64,000 bases of DNA, from contig NW_019775647.1 in NCBI RefSeq assembly GCF_001039355.2, forward strand, positions 526,330 to 590,329, written 5' to 3'. Position numbers and translations under genes: made by a program. This document shows positions 1 through 13,000 of the stretch, one piece after another. This DNA comes from Lingula anatina (taxonomy: Eukaryota; Brachiopoda; Lingulata; Lingulida; Lingulidae). How positions within the stretch are numbered: the first letter of the stretch is position 1; each line of letters begins with the position of its first letter. The notes under the pieces are model-generated. The model saw only the letters and a list, made by a program, of their open reading frames with translations, made no database searches and was not told the DNA's origin.

Positions 1-312
1 TTCGCAAGAACAGTTCTGGAGGGTTTGCAGCAAATTTGCAAGAACTTCTAGTGAATTTGCAGAAAATTCGCAAGAACAGTTCTGGAGAGTTTGCAGCAAA
101 TTCGCAAGAACTGTAGTGGAGAGTTTGCAGCAAATTCGCATGAATGGTTCTTGAGAGTTTGCAGCAAATTTGCAAGAAACCTGTGACAGATTCCCTTTTG
201 TCATGCTGATTAAGTTTGTGGGGAGTTTGCAGCAAATTTGCAAGAGACTTAATTTACATGGTAAATTTCCTCTTGCAAATTTGTTGCAAATTTGCAGCAA
301 CTGTTTGCAAGA
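1..312. repeat. Degenerate ~34-bp tandem repeat downstream of HoxX-like copy 1
   Basis: Units built around 'gagtttgcagcaaatt' followed by 'cgcaagaac' recur about every 34 bases from the window edge to about 180. Looser copies reach the stop codon of the minus-strand HoxX-like gene at 317. Unit sequence and length vary, so this is an ordinary minisatellite lying in or next to the 3' UTR of that gene. Confidence 0.8.
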
Positions 313-316
313 AGCC

Positions 317-3300
317 TTAAATTTTGCTAAGGGCAGGTGGCTTCATGTTCAGTTCGTCGTATTCCTTGTCCGTAAGTTTGCATACAAACTTTTGTCTCTC
401 TCTGTGGAAGAAGGGCGAATTAAAACACCGCCACATCAGCTTAAGCTCTTTATCCCGGTGACTAGAAATTACTTGGAACCAATCTTTGTTACGTGTGTGT
501 TTTTTGGTCGTGATGATATCTTCCGTAGTTCTGTCCGTGGTCAAATCGTCAATGAAGTTCGGTAGTTTTTCATAAAAGTCCATCTTGTTCCTGTAAAATG
601 AAAATTAAAAGCAATTTGCGTCAATTCACACACGGAATCACGGCACATATACCTGCAAACAGTATAGTTCTTAATATTCCGGTACAATGTATATTCTGGT
701 ACATGTACACTTCAATTTACCAAAATGTCCACATACTTCGATTGAATTTCCTCGCACCATGGAACATATTGTACATTACTGATATTAAAGTGCCGAATAA
801 CACTCTTTATCGCACTGCATTTCTAAATGAACACATTCAGGAGAGGACAGCCAACTACGGCGGCATCGGTACGCACATAAACTGGTGGATCTGGAATTTT
901 GTTTAAAGGGGTGGGGGTCCGAATAAAATATTTGACATCCCTGGGCTTATATATGAAAGCATGGCACACGAATGGATTTTTTTTTTCTCTCGTTTAGGTC
1001 TTTATATCATTTTTGGTCGAAAGAAGAAGAGCGTTCCACAGCAGAACAGAGCTGACCTCTGGCTCTACAATAGGATTCCATGCGTTCTGTTGCCACCAAT
1101 CACGTACTCGTAACTTATCTTACTTTCCAATCACGTGGTCCACAATGCCCAACTCTTGCGCATGCTCAGCAAGGATAGGCTCTGGGTTAGAATACATTAT
1201 TTCATCTGCCTTTTCTTTACCAACTCTCTTCGGGAAGAAGTATGTCCAGTATTCCGAGCCATACAAGTTCATGTTTTGATAAGAAGGAGTCAGCAGTACA
1301 CCCTGAAGATAAAAAATAAACGAATTCATTGGCAGAAAGTTGCAAGACATGCCAGCCACCTGGTGACCGTCAGCCAAAGCATCAACACCTACCGTTCAGG
1401 TCGCCATCGATATATACTGAAAGAGCAGATATACGCCGCATTCCATAGTTTATAATATTGGCATTACCATATATAATCGTTAGTTCATTGTCAGAAAAAG
1501 TCGTTTAAGCACAACAATTCTAACTAAGTGAAAATGAAAAGTAAAAACTGATCCCAGTACCACGATAAACAAAAGCTAAAACATGTAATAATAAATAAAT
1601 AAATAAATAAATAATCAATAAGGAAAATACATTAGCAAGAAAACAATGACAAAAGACATAAAATCAATAAGCAGAGGAACAGTTCAATGATAACAGAACG
1701 AAATGTTGCAATGCTAAAGCCACCTTTTAAAACAATAATATTACTGAGTATTATACATACTGGATGTGATACGACAATGTCGGCCGCTGCCGCAAGCATC
1801 GCTCCCCCGGCCCCAGCGTTCCCCTGAAGAGCAGCAACCACCAACTTATCAGTCATCTTGCTCATTTCCAGTATGACGTCGTCGATTTTATTTATATTAT
1901 GCCAAGCTTCCAATACTGGGTCGCTGCTGGCTTCAATCCGACAGAGATGGATTCCTGATTTTACAAAAATTCAATATTGTAAACTCCAAAAAACATGTTT
2001 CATTTCTATTTTTTCTTGTCGGTTTTCAGTTCATTTCTGATCTGGTTTATTTAGATCAGTTTTAAGCTTGTTTGAGGATTTAAGCCCAAGCACTTCCTTT
2101 AAAAATATCCTCACACTATTGCAATTCATTATTCCTATAATACTTTAATAGCTTTAATAGTTTAAGTGAAAATTGCCGTTGTTTTTTATAATCAAATATA
2201 ACGAATGTACCGAGTACTTATACAGGAAATACAGTAAAAAAATTCTCAGGCAGAATTGTTTGAACATCTGTATATCGAGATCCCACCTGTCGAAAAGAAA
2301 CGCTCTCCGCCCATCAACACAACAACGCGGACGTGGCTCATCTTGGCAACTTGACTAAGGACCTCTTTCAAATGATCCGCTTGGTTGCAGTCCATGGCAC
2401 CATTGTAAAAATCAAAGTGAACGTAGCACACTTGTCCGGAATGTCTCAACCAAACTTGGCTATATGAAGACAAACTGCCTAAATCTGCAATCTCTGAGGC
2501 CAGCGTTGGTGAAATTGCAGACACTGCTGGCAGTTTGATGGACAACTTCTTTTTGTTCTTGAAAGCAAGTAGAAATCTATGCAAAAGCTTTCAGTTTATT
2601 AGAAAAATGCTTATTAAACGGACCCCTCCAATTTTCAAAGCAGGAAGACTAATACATTACATGCGATTCTCATCTAAAAGAGTGATAATAAAAAACATTC
2701 TGAGATCCACCAAGGGATTCCTATTGTAGAACGAACTGCAAATTGACACCGGCCGACATTACATTTTCCCACTTGAATTTCTTTAATACACGCTTTGAAA
2801 TATCCTGGATAAGGCAGTGAAAGATGAAGTTGTCATTACTGCATTCCTCCTGATGCGACAGATGAGACAAAAAAGTCTTGAAAATAATAAAAACACTCTC
2901 ACCTTCAGGCAAGTTATCCATACTCCCCCATTGTCTCCGCTTTTAACCAAAAGTGCCCCCTGCTTCTTTCCAATTACGGAACCAGGTTTGTAGGCACTCA
3001 ACATTTGTCCCAAAACTCCACTACGGTCTTGCTCTATGAGGGCACCGTATACCCTATACGTTTCGGTTAGCTGTATGTTGTTGTCCAGAAATGTGATATT
3101 AGCAAGGGCGCCTGGCTGTGTATCGGAACTTCGAATGATTCGGCATATATCTTCAGCTGAAGCAGACCAGTCGATCTCCCTGTCGGACTTTTTCATTGAG
3201 GGCAACAGGCAGCCTTTTATTTCTGATCGATTGTAATCAAGTGGCGTTGGCGTCACTCCAAGTTGATACCTGTGAATAAGATTAAATGGTATATATTAAT

Positions 3301-4207
3301 GAATTAACGCAACGCACTTTAAAACAGTCTACAGAGATTAAAAAGGAGCTACCTGGTTCCTATGGAGAAGACAACAATTATTATTATTATTATTATCATT
3401 ATTATTTATTAATTAAATGATTAACCTACAATTATTCATTCAAACAAAGTGCAGTCTAATTGAAGTGAAATACCTCGTAAGCCCGTCAACGACCAGCTCG
3501 GCCGCCAAGTCACTGATTTCCCCACCGTACACTCCTGTTTTCGTGGCGTTTGCTTTTAATGGAAATGTCCCCGTGCTCCAGATGTCGCCTCCGTCCATAA
3601 CCGGGCTAGCTTGCAGCAGCGTCGCACCCCATTCCCTCTTTGCTTGCCGTATCGCCCAATCGATGGAATTAGGTCCCCGGTCACCTGCAATACCAGGATG
3701 AAAAACCAAACATGGCCGCTCGGTCGTCTTCCAAATTGTTTCTGGGATGTATTTTGTAAGGTACGGGCAGATGATGACGTCGGGTTGGTAAAGTGTTACC
3801 GCATTTTCCATGGCACTTCCACTATCACATGGTACGGCATGAGTAATCACCTGGGTGATAAATATGAATAAATTAATACGCTTTTAGTACCACATGCACA
3901 ATGTAGGGAAGACCGGGGCTAGTTGGACCCCGGGTTAAGTTGGCCCCCCATCAATTTATGACAAAGTAACTGTGGGGTAAAAGAATTGATCACATCATTG
4001 TTGTCCATGTTTTTAGGCTATTAGGGCCTATATGGGGCGAGTAAATCCCGAAATATGGAATCGAGACGATTGCGCTCGGTCGTAATGCTCGATGCTTTCG
4101 AGTTACGAGGTCCAGGACAGCCAACTACCGTTGCATCGGTATGTGCAGACTGGTGGATCCAAAATAGGGGGTAGAGCAAGAATATACAGAAAGCTTTTAC
4201 CTCCTTG

Positions 4208-4283
<76 letters not shown>

Positions 4284-5672
4284 CAGAGCACACGACTGGA
4301 ACATATTTGATTTTCTCTCGTTAAGTTGTTTATATTATTATTTTTTTCATGTGTGGGAAGAGCTAGATTACCACAGCAGGAAAAAAAAGGATCTCTGGCT
4401 CTACAATTAATGGATTACATCGTAGCCTCTAATCACATGTAAGATAACTTTCAAATCACATAAATGTACGTCGATTCATATGCCCCGACGACATAATAAC
4501 CTTGATTATATCAACAGTGGGCTGTGGAAACATGGACAACAACACGGTGCCCTACTGAACTAGTTAAAGACCTCAACTAGCTACCTGTAGGTCAGGCGTA
4601 TCAGCGACCGTTGCAGTGACTAGACACTGACATGAGGGTCTTTTGTGAGGCGTGTAACTATTTTACAGACGATAATTTGGAAAATATGGAGATCCTAAAT
4701 GTCGCTTTTAATTGTTGTCATATGACTTAGAATGGGCAATGTATTTTTGTTTGAATTGCGAACTCAATTAATGAACTGCATGATGTCAGAATGCCATCAA
4801 AGATATTATGAACAGTTTTTAAAACACGATTTTAATTCTCACTTTCATTGACCAGTCAGTAAAATAGGAAAAAAACTGATGAAAATGATTTGGAAAAAAA
4901 TATTCCATATTAAATGTTAAGTCTGCATGTTCAGACTGGTGAATTCAGAATTTGGTCAAGAGGAAAGGGCTAGAATAAAAGATTTTACCTCTGTCGGCAA
5001 ATATATCAAATATATGAAAGCAGGGCACACTACTTGTATTAGAACATGTTTAATTTTGTCTCGTTCAGTTGTTTATATTACTATTTTTTAGGAGGGACAA
5101 TATAAGAGAAAGGATCACTAGCTCTACAATGGATGCACATTGTTGCCCCCTATCACATGTAACTTGGCTTACTTTCCAATCACGTACATGTACGTCGATT
5201 TACATGCCCCAGTACAAAATCACGGGTTAGAATACTATCAACAGTGGGCTGTGGCAAACATGGACAACAACACAGTGACCTACTGAACTATAAAGACCTC
5301 AATGGAAGCTGTGCCATTAAAATGTGTAAACAGGCCCACATTAACTGATAGAACACAAAAGAGGCATTATACCTATACCTATGAATGCTATATATAATTG
5401 AAAACTATGATATAATGTTAATTGTGACACTACCGACTTTTCACCTATATATGTGGACTATTTGGGTAAAAAAGAAGCCTCAATCAATACAATCACGTTG
5501 GTTGTATCGATATCGATACTTGCAGAATGTCACTTACCTTCATTCTTTGTAAGGTCATTTTAACTCTATTGGTCAAGCTGTTAACAGCATTCGAGACGAG
5601 TAAAATACGGAGTCCTTCCAGTAAAGACGGGTTTCTTGCTACCTGACCTGGCATAGGCAAATACGGCGGCAT
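317..5672 (-). CDS. HoxX-like formyltransferase / enoyl-CoA hydratase fusion protein, copy 1 (598 aa, 7 exons)
   Basis: Exons in transcription order: 5672-5538, 3850-3474, 3269-2903, 2557-2287, 1954-1761, 1302-1124, 590-317. All introns are GT-AG and the joined frame is open for 598 codons. Residues ~21-170 form a formyltransferase-type domain with HPGIAGDRGP (~96-105) and an MDGG motif (~130). Residues ~294-500 form an enoyl-CoA hydratase/isomerase-like domain with GNAGAGG (~428-434) and GSEYWT (~463-468). The tail ends in the FHRERQKFV-type motif typical of HoxX. Bacterial HoxX makes the CO ligand of the [NiFe]-hydrogenase centre from a formyl donor, with CoA bound. Animals have no such hydrogenase, so the role here is unknown. 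The protein ends in Ser-Lys-Ile, resembling a weak peroxisomal PTS1. It lies downstream of, and parallel to, its paralog at 8752-16907. Confidence 0.86.
840..1123. repeat. Intron-6 segment repeated four times in the HoxX-like locus
   Basis: The intron sequence just downstream of exon 6 begins with 'gaggacagccaactac' and includes 'ccacagcag' and 'ctctggctctacaa'. It recurs at about 4100-4470 and 4925-5240 inside intron 1 of the same gene, and at about 9310-9620 in the paralog. The copies at 4.1 and 4.9 kb run into decayed exon-6-like sequence ('cttactttccaatcacgt', 'cacgggttagaatac'). Confidence 0.7.
4100..5240. repeat. Two decayed copies of the exon 6 / intron 6 segment within intron 1
   Basis: Blocks at about 4100-4470 and 4925-5240 align with each other and with 840-1200. 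Both carry the phrase around 'aagcagagcacac' or 'aagcagggcacac' and both end near a decayed exon-6 3' end. Neither keeps an open frame, so they are non-coding relics. The first contains the (TA)n tract at 4211-4280. Confidence 0.6.
4211..4280. repeat. (TA)n microsatellite
   Basis: About 70 bases of uninterrupted TA dinucleotides. Apparent Tyr-Ile reading frames through it are artefacts. Confidence 0.97.
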
Positions 5673-7663
5673 AGTTGAATGTCTTTTTCTTTCTGTCTAG
5701 CTATCCACGAACAACTAATAAGGCAAAACAAAATAACGATATGAAACAATATTAAATAATATATTTTCAAATCGTAGGTATTTAGCACGCGATAGTAAAT
5801 TACCCGCTAGCTGCTCGAGGAGGGGTGTCAGACAATTAAGCTGATTCCACTGATTGCACTTAAGCGAGAACCCCCCGCAGAGTTGGACCGACCCAGCAAG
5901 TACGGCGTGTGAACCTGATCGCGGTCTTAAACCAAAGACTTGCATAACACCTGTGTGCGACCTTGCGTGAAGTCTGGGACACGACTCTTCTTGACCGGAC
6001 TTAAGGCACGACCGCACGCTGATATTGGGCAGTCAGTTGTTAGCATTAAGAAATTATCTACTTATTTTCTATTCTGTGACAGCAATTCAGTGTATGAAAT
6101 CAATGTACATCTTGGTTTGCCTGTATCATGAGATTTCTTCATTCAACTCTCGATACAATATCATCAATATCACGACTACGGACTAAGACTATGTCAAAAT
6201 TTGGAAAAAAAATACCACGTGCGCAAGGTTTCGAGTGAGGTGCACGGCGACGCAAAACATTCTAGCCTTTTTTGCCCAGGTTGAATAAAAGGACGTAAAA
6301 TCATTTTTACAAGTTTGGAGATCACAATATATTCATCCCATTTTAAACCGCAAACAATAGGAGTGACAAAGACGTGTGCTAAATATGACGGACTTATTAG
6401 AAACTATTATAAACCAAATGCCGATTCGCGTCCCACGAAATTTACATACGTACCCTGAATAACCTAGTTGATGTAGTTGCACTGCCGCTTGTCTTCTCCT
6501 TTTTTAATACTTAAATAATATTTTACTGCTTATCGGAATAATTAATTAATTAATTAATTAAGCACCGAGTTCGGTATATGTGTATATGTGTCGATCACAC
6601 AAATGTGAGTATAGCTGGGCTCTTCTATAGCGCCGGTTTGTACTTGACATTATGCAAATGAAAAAAATTATATAACAGATTCTATATCTAGCCTTCATCG
6701 GTCCACCAGCAAAATGGTGTCAACCACATTCAGTGTGAGTGTACTGGCCAGGCAAACTACCATTACGTAAGAAAAATTGAATAACAAGAAGTTTGCATGT
6801 CGCATTATTTATATAGACAGCCTAAAGAGAAATTTAAGACCCCGTTTCCATAGATTTTAGATCGATCTATCCCTGTGGGGAGTCTCACTTAAGCGTCTGT
6901 CCCGCCTACTGAGCTGTAAGGGGGTAATTAACTATGGTGCGCGCTCGGCTGACTGCAATTTAGCGTGAACCCCCAGGGAGTTAGGTCGATCTAAATCTTA
7001 ATCTCTGGATCGATCTAAATCTGTGGGAATGCACCCTAAGTGGCACAGTTTACAGTTTGGTCTCATTGAGGCTTGTAGGTGAGGAGCTTGGTCCGTGTAT
7101 TGGGGGGTGGGGGTGGGAGAGGTGGGGAGGGGGTGGAGGGGCAGAGTGGTTGCCATTTCGCCAGAATATGAAAAACGACCGATTTGTCCTTTTCTGGCGA
7201 AATAGAAATCGCTTTGTCTGCCCACCCCCCACCCCCAACCATAATACACTGACCGAGCCTGACCCTGTAGTCACCACGCTAGCCTGCCCCCATACCTACA
7301 GTTGTATGTATTTGGTGCAAGCTGACAGAGAACTTGGTATAAAAACAGAATCAATTTAGCCGTTCGATTTGAAAATGCTTTATTTTGTGTTATTTCATTA
7401 CCGTATTTTGTCTTAGGTTATCCGCCTCTAACCGTCTTGAACATTGTAGTTCGGAAATGCATATGTGGTGAATTTTAAACAGGGGAATGTGTTTTGTGTT
7501 TTTGCCCCATAACAACCTGTACACGCGAAGGGCACTTTGTGTAAGATTTAAACTTGGTAGAACTTTTTGGAACAGCAAGTCCTCGTGTGATGCTTGCCAC
7601 GTGGTAAAGTGGAATGTTGTGAACGGAGTACAGGTATTTTCCTAATGATATACATGTATAATA
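5673..7663. other. Intergenic region between the HoxX-like copies, with decayed MITE copies
   Basis: I see no gene. About 60 bases upstream of the copy-1 ATG match the same region of copy 2 (5' leader homology around 'gctatccacgaac'). A decayed element with 'gagttggaccgacccagcaagtacgg' lies near 5870-5915. A clearer one, with arms containing 'gatcgatcta', spans about 6843-7036. The G-rich and C-rich stretch at 7100-7250 forms an imperfect inverted repeat. Confidence 0.6.
6843..7036. mobile_element. MITE, 'GATCGATCTA' family, copy 1
   Basis: The left arm runs 'ccccgtttccatagatttt' then 'agatcgatctatcc'; the right arm is its inverted match, ending 'aaatctgtgggaatg'. Related copies lie at about 17144-17393, 24380-24571, 42720-42940 and 49932-50149. 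Internal sequence is short and non-coding. Confidence 0.6.
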
Positions 7664-7882
7664 CCCCCTTTACACTGGACGGCGTCCTTTCTGCGTCCTT
7701 TCTGCGACCATAAATTTGGCATCTCTGTGGTCTTAATAAGGAGGCACGAGCATTGATTTTGTATCAGAATGAATGCTCAATGATCGGCAAGTTGTCGGGA
7801 TGTAAAGTATTATAATTTCTTTAACTCTCAAATGGGGCCGTACTGCTGGACGCAGAAAGGACGCCGTCCAGTGTAAAGGGGG
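7664..7882. mobile_element. ~220-bp MITE, 'CCCCCTTTACACTGGACG' family, copy 1
   Basis: The terminal inverted repeats begin CCCCCTTTACACTGGACG and include 'GCGTCCTTTCTGCG'. The ends are near-perfect inverse matches. A second copy in opposite orientation is at 50544-50768. There is no coding capacity, so this is a non-autonomous DNA transposon. Confidence 0.85.
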
Positions 7883-7924
7883 CTTACTGCTGTACTTGTC
7901 CATCATGCCCCATCATATCCAGTA

Positions 7925-8086
7925 CAGCAGGGGAGGATTCAGAGATAATTTCTGACAGTCTTCCAGATCCATCCATTTTTGACCGTCTTCCGACAGAGAA
8001 AAATTAGATACCCGTCAATTTTAACTTGAAAATCTGACCGTCTTCCGGAAGATCCAGAAGACGGCTTCAATCCACCCCTGTGTATG
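7925..8086. repeat. Short dispersed repeat with 'GACCGTCTTC ... GAAGACGG' core
   Basis: A stretch with 'gaaaatctgaccgtcttc' and 'agatccagaagacggc', ending in 'ccacccctg'. Related pieces occur at 27661-27822, 30230-30295 and 41603-41672. The arms are mutually inverted, suggesting a decayed MITE family. Confidence 0.6.
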
Positions 8087-8751
8087 ATACACTAACATGA
8101 GTTATTAGTGACAATATCAGATTTCTCCCGTTTGATTGCAAATGTAGTGCCTTGTGCAACTGGAATATTTATGTGCTATCTGTTCATGTTGAAATCAACG
8201 ATAGGGGGCCTTTATCTATCGCTCTACTATGTAAAAGACCAATCAAATCAAATTACAATAAGATATGGTAATTTTTAAAAACATGAAAGTAGGTAAGATA
8301 TGATTGCAAATTTTATTAAGTAGAGTTAAATACTTCAGGATGGCTCTCACAGCAGCACTTTCAGCATATTCCAAGAGGGAACTACACGTATTTGCTGTAA
8401 TAATTATATTTTATTATATATTTTTATAACTTCCTTCAATAAATACCCTTCAATAGTCATTGATTCACCGCTTACCACGTATGTAAATATCAAGATATAA
8501 ACAAAAAAGAAACAAAGTAAATTCCATGAAAACCGTTCTCCAATTGTAATGAAGGTAAGCAAAAATATATAAGCTGTTAGTCTTTTTGTTGTTGTCATGA
8601 CAATGGACACTACTAGTATTTCCCCAGTATAACAGTTATCACAAAAATTCGCAAAAGTCACAATAAAAGTTTGAAATTTGAAAGATTTTACTTCTCTGTG
8701 CGGAAAGAAATTGTCCTGACCCGTCCCTGCATCACGCGAGATTATGCGAGA

Positions 8752-10010
8752 CTATGAGTGAACAAATGCTTCCTTGCCGCTTCCTTGAATTTCCCTGAAC
8801 AAACGTGGCTTCATGTTCAGTTCGTCGTATTCCTTGTCAGTAAGTTTGCATACAAACTTTTGTCTCTCTCTGTGGAAGAAAGCCGAATTAAAACATTGCC
8901 ACATCAACTTAAGCTCTTTATCCCGGTGGCTGGAAAGAACTCGGAACCACTCTTCGTTACGTGTGCGTTTTTTGGCCGTGATCATTTCTCCCGTAGCTTT
9001 GTCCCTGGCTAAATCGTCAATGAAGTTCGGGAGCTTTTCATAAAAGTCCATCTTGTTCCTGTAAAATGAAAATAAAATGTCAATTTATACACTGTACATA
9101 TAGAGCTGTACACATATACACTATACATGTACATGTATACACTACTTCTTATACCGGTACATATTGTACATTGTACATATACACTCAACTGTACCACAAT
9201 GAGTCACCAAATGTCCAATTCTACTAGATCTCTTGCCTCTCCTCACATCATGAAACATATTGTGATATTGTCATAATAAACTCCATTTGTAATAGAACAC
9301 ATTTACATTTACCTAAGAGAGGACAGCCAACTACGGTTACGATATGCATATACATATACCAGTAGATTGGTGGCTACAAAGTTTTGTTAAGGGGGTGGAG
9401 GCAAGAAAAAGGTTTTACCTCCCTTGGCAAAAAAAAATAATAATAATAATAATAAAATAAAATAAAATGCAGAGCACACAACTGGGAATAGCTTTGTATA
9501 TTAATATGGTGGAAAGAAGAGAGTACCACAGCAGGAAAGAGAGGATCGCAGAAAAGAAAGGAAAGCAACAATGGACAAATATGTGCACTGATGCCACCAA
9601 TCACATGTAACATGTCTTACTTTCCAATCACGTTGTCCACAATGCCCAAATCTTGCGCATGCTCAGCGAGGATAGGCTCTGGGTGCGAATACATTATTTC
9701 ATCTGCCTTTTCTTTACCAACTCTCTTCGGGAAGAAGTATGTCCAGTATTCCGAGCCATATAAGCTCATGTTTTGATAAGAAGGAGTCAGCAGTACACCC
9801 TAAAGATAAAAAACATACACAATAATCATTTGGCAAAAAGGTGTGCACAGGATATGCCAGCCACCACGATAAAAAACTAAAACAATAAATAAATAAATGA
9901 ACCAGTCAATAAATAAATAAAAAGAACAATACATTAAAGGCAAATAAATTCAAAAGGCATAAAGCCAATAAATAGAGGAATATGATAACAAATATGTTGC
10001 AATGCTAAAA

Positions 10011-10047
<37 letters not shown>

Positions 10048-13000
10048 AATAGTATTATTATACATACTGGATGTGACACGACAACGTCGGCCGCTGCCGC
10101 AAGCATCGCTCCCCCGGCCCCAGCGTTCCCCTGAAGAGCAGCAACCACCAACTTATCAGTCATCTTGCTCATTTCCAGGATGACATCATCGATTTTATTT
10201 ATATTATGCCAGGCTTCCAATACTGGGTCGCTGCTAGCTTCTATATGGCAGAGATGGATTCCTGATTTTACAAAAATATTATATTTTAAAAAATTTTTGA
10301 GAAACATCTTTTTCTATCTTGTCAGTTTTAAGTACATTTTTAATCTAGTTAATTAAGTTTAGTTTTAAGCTGATAAGAATGAAGTAATTTTTCTTTAGTC
10401 AACAGCTTTATATTGAAATAGTTTTAAAGTACTGCTAGACATCGAGATATTGAAGGTAAAATTATTGAGCTGTTGACTGAAGAAAAATTATTTCATTCTT
10501 ATAACATAACACAGCTTATGAAATTATTCTCTGAGTTTTAAGCTTGTTTCAAAAATTAACCCTAGGCACTTTCTTTAAAATATATCTACTCATTATTGCT
10601 AAACATCATTTCTTAAATAGTTTCAATAGGTTTAGTGATAAAATGTCGTTGTTTTATAAAAACAATTAAAAAGCAAATATATATTATACCGGAAGTATAG
10701 TAAAACTTTTTTCAGCCAGAATTGTTTGAACATCTGTGTACATCAAGATCTCACCTGTCGAAAAGAAACGCTCTCCGCCCATCAACACAACAACTCGGAT
10801 GTGGCTCATCTTGGCAACTTGACTGAGGACCTCTTTCAAATGATCCGCTTGGTTGCAGTCCATGGCACCATTGTAAAAATCAAAGTGAACGTAGCACACT
10901 TGTTCGGAATGGCTCAACCAAACTTGACTATATGAAGACAAATTGCTCAAATCTGCAATTCCCGAGGCTAGCGTTGGTGAAACTGCAGACACTGCTGGTA
11001 GCTTGACAGACAACTTCTTTTTGTCCTTGAAAAACATTGGATATATCTTTTCTTTCCGACGAATATTATTTATTTTTTCACTTTACATCTTAAATACAGC
11101 AAATAAAATTAAATAAAGCAGAATTAAATTTGTTTTACGTTTTATTTTGGTCTGATGACATTCAACTGCATTTTCACTGCGGAGCAGTTCTATTTGATTG
11201 ATGGAAAACTTTCATGGCCGCTGGTCTTCAGAGTTAGTAAAAGCGACTCCACCACAAGATTTATTTAGCAAGCTAGCTTTTACGTTGCTCTGACGCTCAG
11301 GGTAGGTATTAGAAAAAAGCTCATCAAATGAGCCCCTCTAATTTTCAAAGCAGAGGGGCTAATCGCGCTCGGCTGTCACCTTGATTGGATAGTAAACGGT
11401 TGTCGTAAAATCGCTAAATAATATTAAAACCGGGTGCATAAACTAGAAAACCACCTAGGACAACCTTAGACTGCCACATTAATCCAATACAATGCAAAAA
11501 TAAACTATAACAAGTGGTTAAAGCCTTCAAACCGAATGTCGTAAATCCCCATATACCTCCATAGAGACAATAAAATAGAGTCAGCTTGTGAAACAAAAAT
11601 AAACCAACTTAAACATAATAATCGAAATAAAATACTGCCGGGCATCGGAGCGGCCTAAAACTTGGCACGCTTACCGCAAATACTACAGGCTACATCATCC
11701 CGCCGCTCGTTTGTAAATTCCGTGCATGGCATACGCTCAATCAAACCGTATATCCAAATTGCACCTCTGATGTTTAAATTGGTCCTCTCTAACCTACCAT
11801 TACGAAAAAGAAGCCATGCCATTGGACAATGCGACCTCTGCGGTTACGTCATTTCCTGAATTGGATTGTAGAGAGGACTTTACGACATTCGGTTTGAAGG
11901 CTTTAACCACTTGTTATAGTTTATTTTTGCATTGTATTGGATTAATGTGGCAGTCTAAGGTTGTCCTAGGTGGTTTTCAAGTTTATGCACCGGGTTTTAA
12001 TATCATTTAGCGATTTTACGACAACCGTTTACTATCCAATCAAGGTGACAGCCGAGCGTGGGGCTAATTAAACATGTTACTCACTCTAGAAGAGAGAGGA
12101 GAAACATTCTGAGATCCACAAAAGCATACTTTCTGTAGTAAACACTCGTCACCTGTCAACTACTATTCACGAATGTCTCCTGATGCGACAGTTGAGACAA
12201 ATAAAAAATAGGTTTGGAAAAATGAAAAGAAAACACACTCACCTTCAGGCAAGTTATCCAAACTCCCCGATTGTCTCCGCTTTTAACCAAAATGGACCCT
12301 TGCTTCTTTCCAACTACAGAGCCAGGTTTGTGGGCACTCAGCATTTGTCCCAAAACTCCGCCACGGTCTTGCTCTATGTGGGCACCGTATACCCTATACG
12401 TTTCGGTTAGCTCTGTTTTGTTGTCGAGAAATGTGATATCAGCAAGGGCGCCTGGCTGTGTATCGGAACTGCGAATGATTCGGCATATATCTTCAGCTGA
12501 AGCAGACCAGTCGATCTCCCTGTCGGACTTTTTCATTGAGGGCAACAGGCAGCCTTTTATTTCTGATCGATTGTAATCAAGTGGTGTTGGCGTCACCCCA
12601 AGTTGATACCTTGTGGACATGATGGAATGGTATATAATTGAATTAAAACGCAACGTGTTACCGCACTTTAAAACAGTCGACAGAGACTAAAAAGGAGCTA
12701 CATGCTTCCTCTGGGGAAGACAACCATTATTATTATTATTTATTTATTTATTATTTAATTAATTAACCTGCAATTAATCACTGAAACAAAGTGCAGTCTA
12801 ATTGAATTGAAATACCTCGTAAGCCCGTCAACGACCAGCTCAGCGGCCAAGTCACTGATTTCCCCACCGTACACTCCTGTTTTCGTGGCGTTTGCTTTTA
12901 ATGGGAATGTCGCCGTACTCCAGATGTCGCCTCCGTCCATAACCGGGCTAGCTTGCAGCAGCGTCGCACCCCATTCCTTCTTGTCTTGTCGTATGGCCCA

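Noticed and set aside
1-312. Possible CRISPR-like array
   Set aside because: Repeat units are contiguous and degenerate, with no unique spacers, in a eukaryotic genome.
4021-4310. Open frames with long Tyr-Ile repeats
   Set aside because: They are translations of the (TA)n microsatellite.
7050-7359. Gly/Trp- and Pro-rich open frames on both strands
   Set aside because: They come from a G-rich/C-rich imperfect inverted repeat, not coding sequence.
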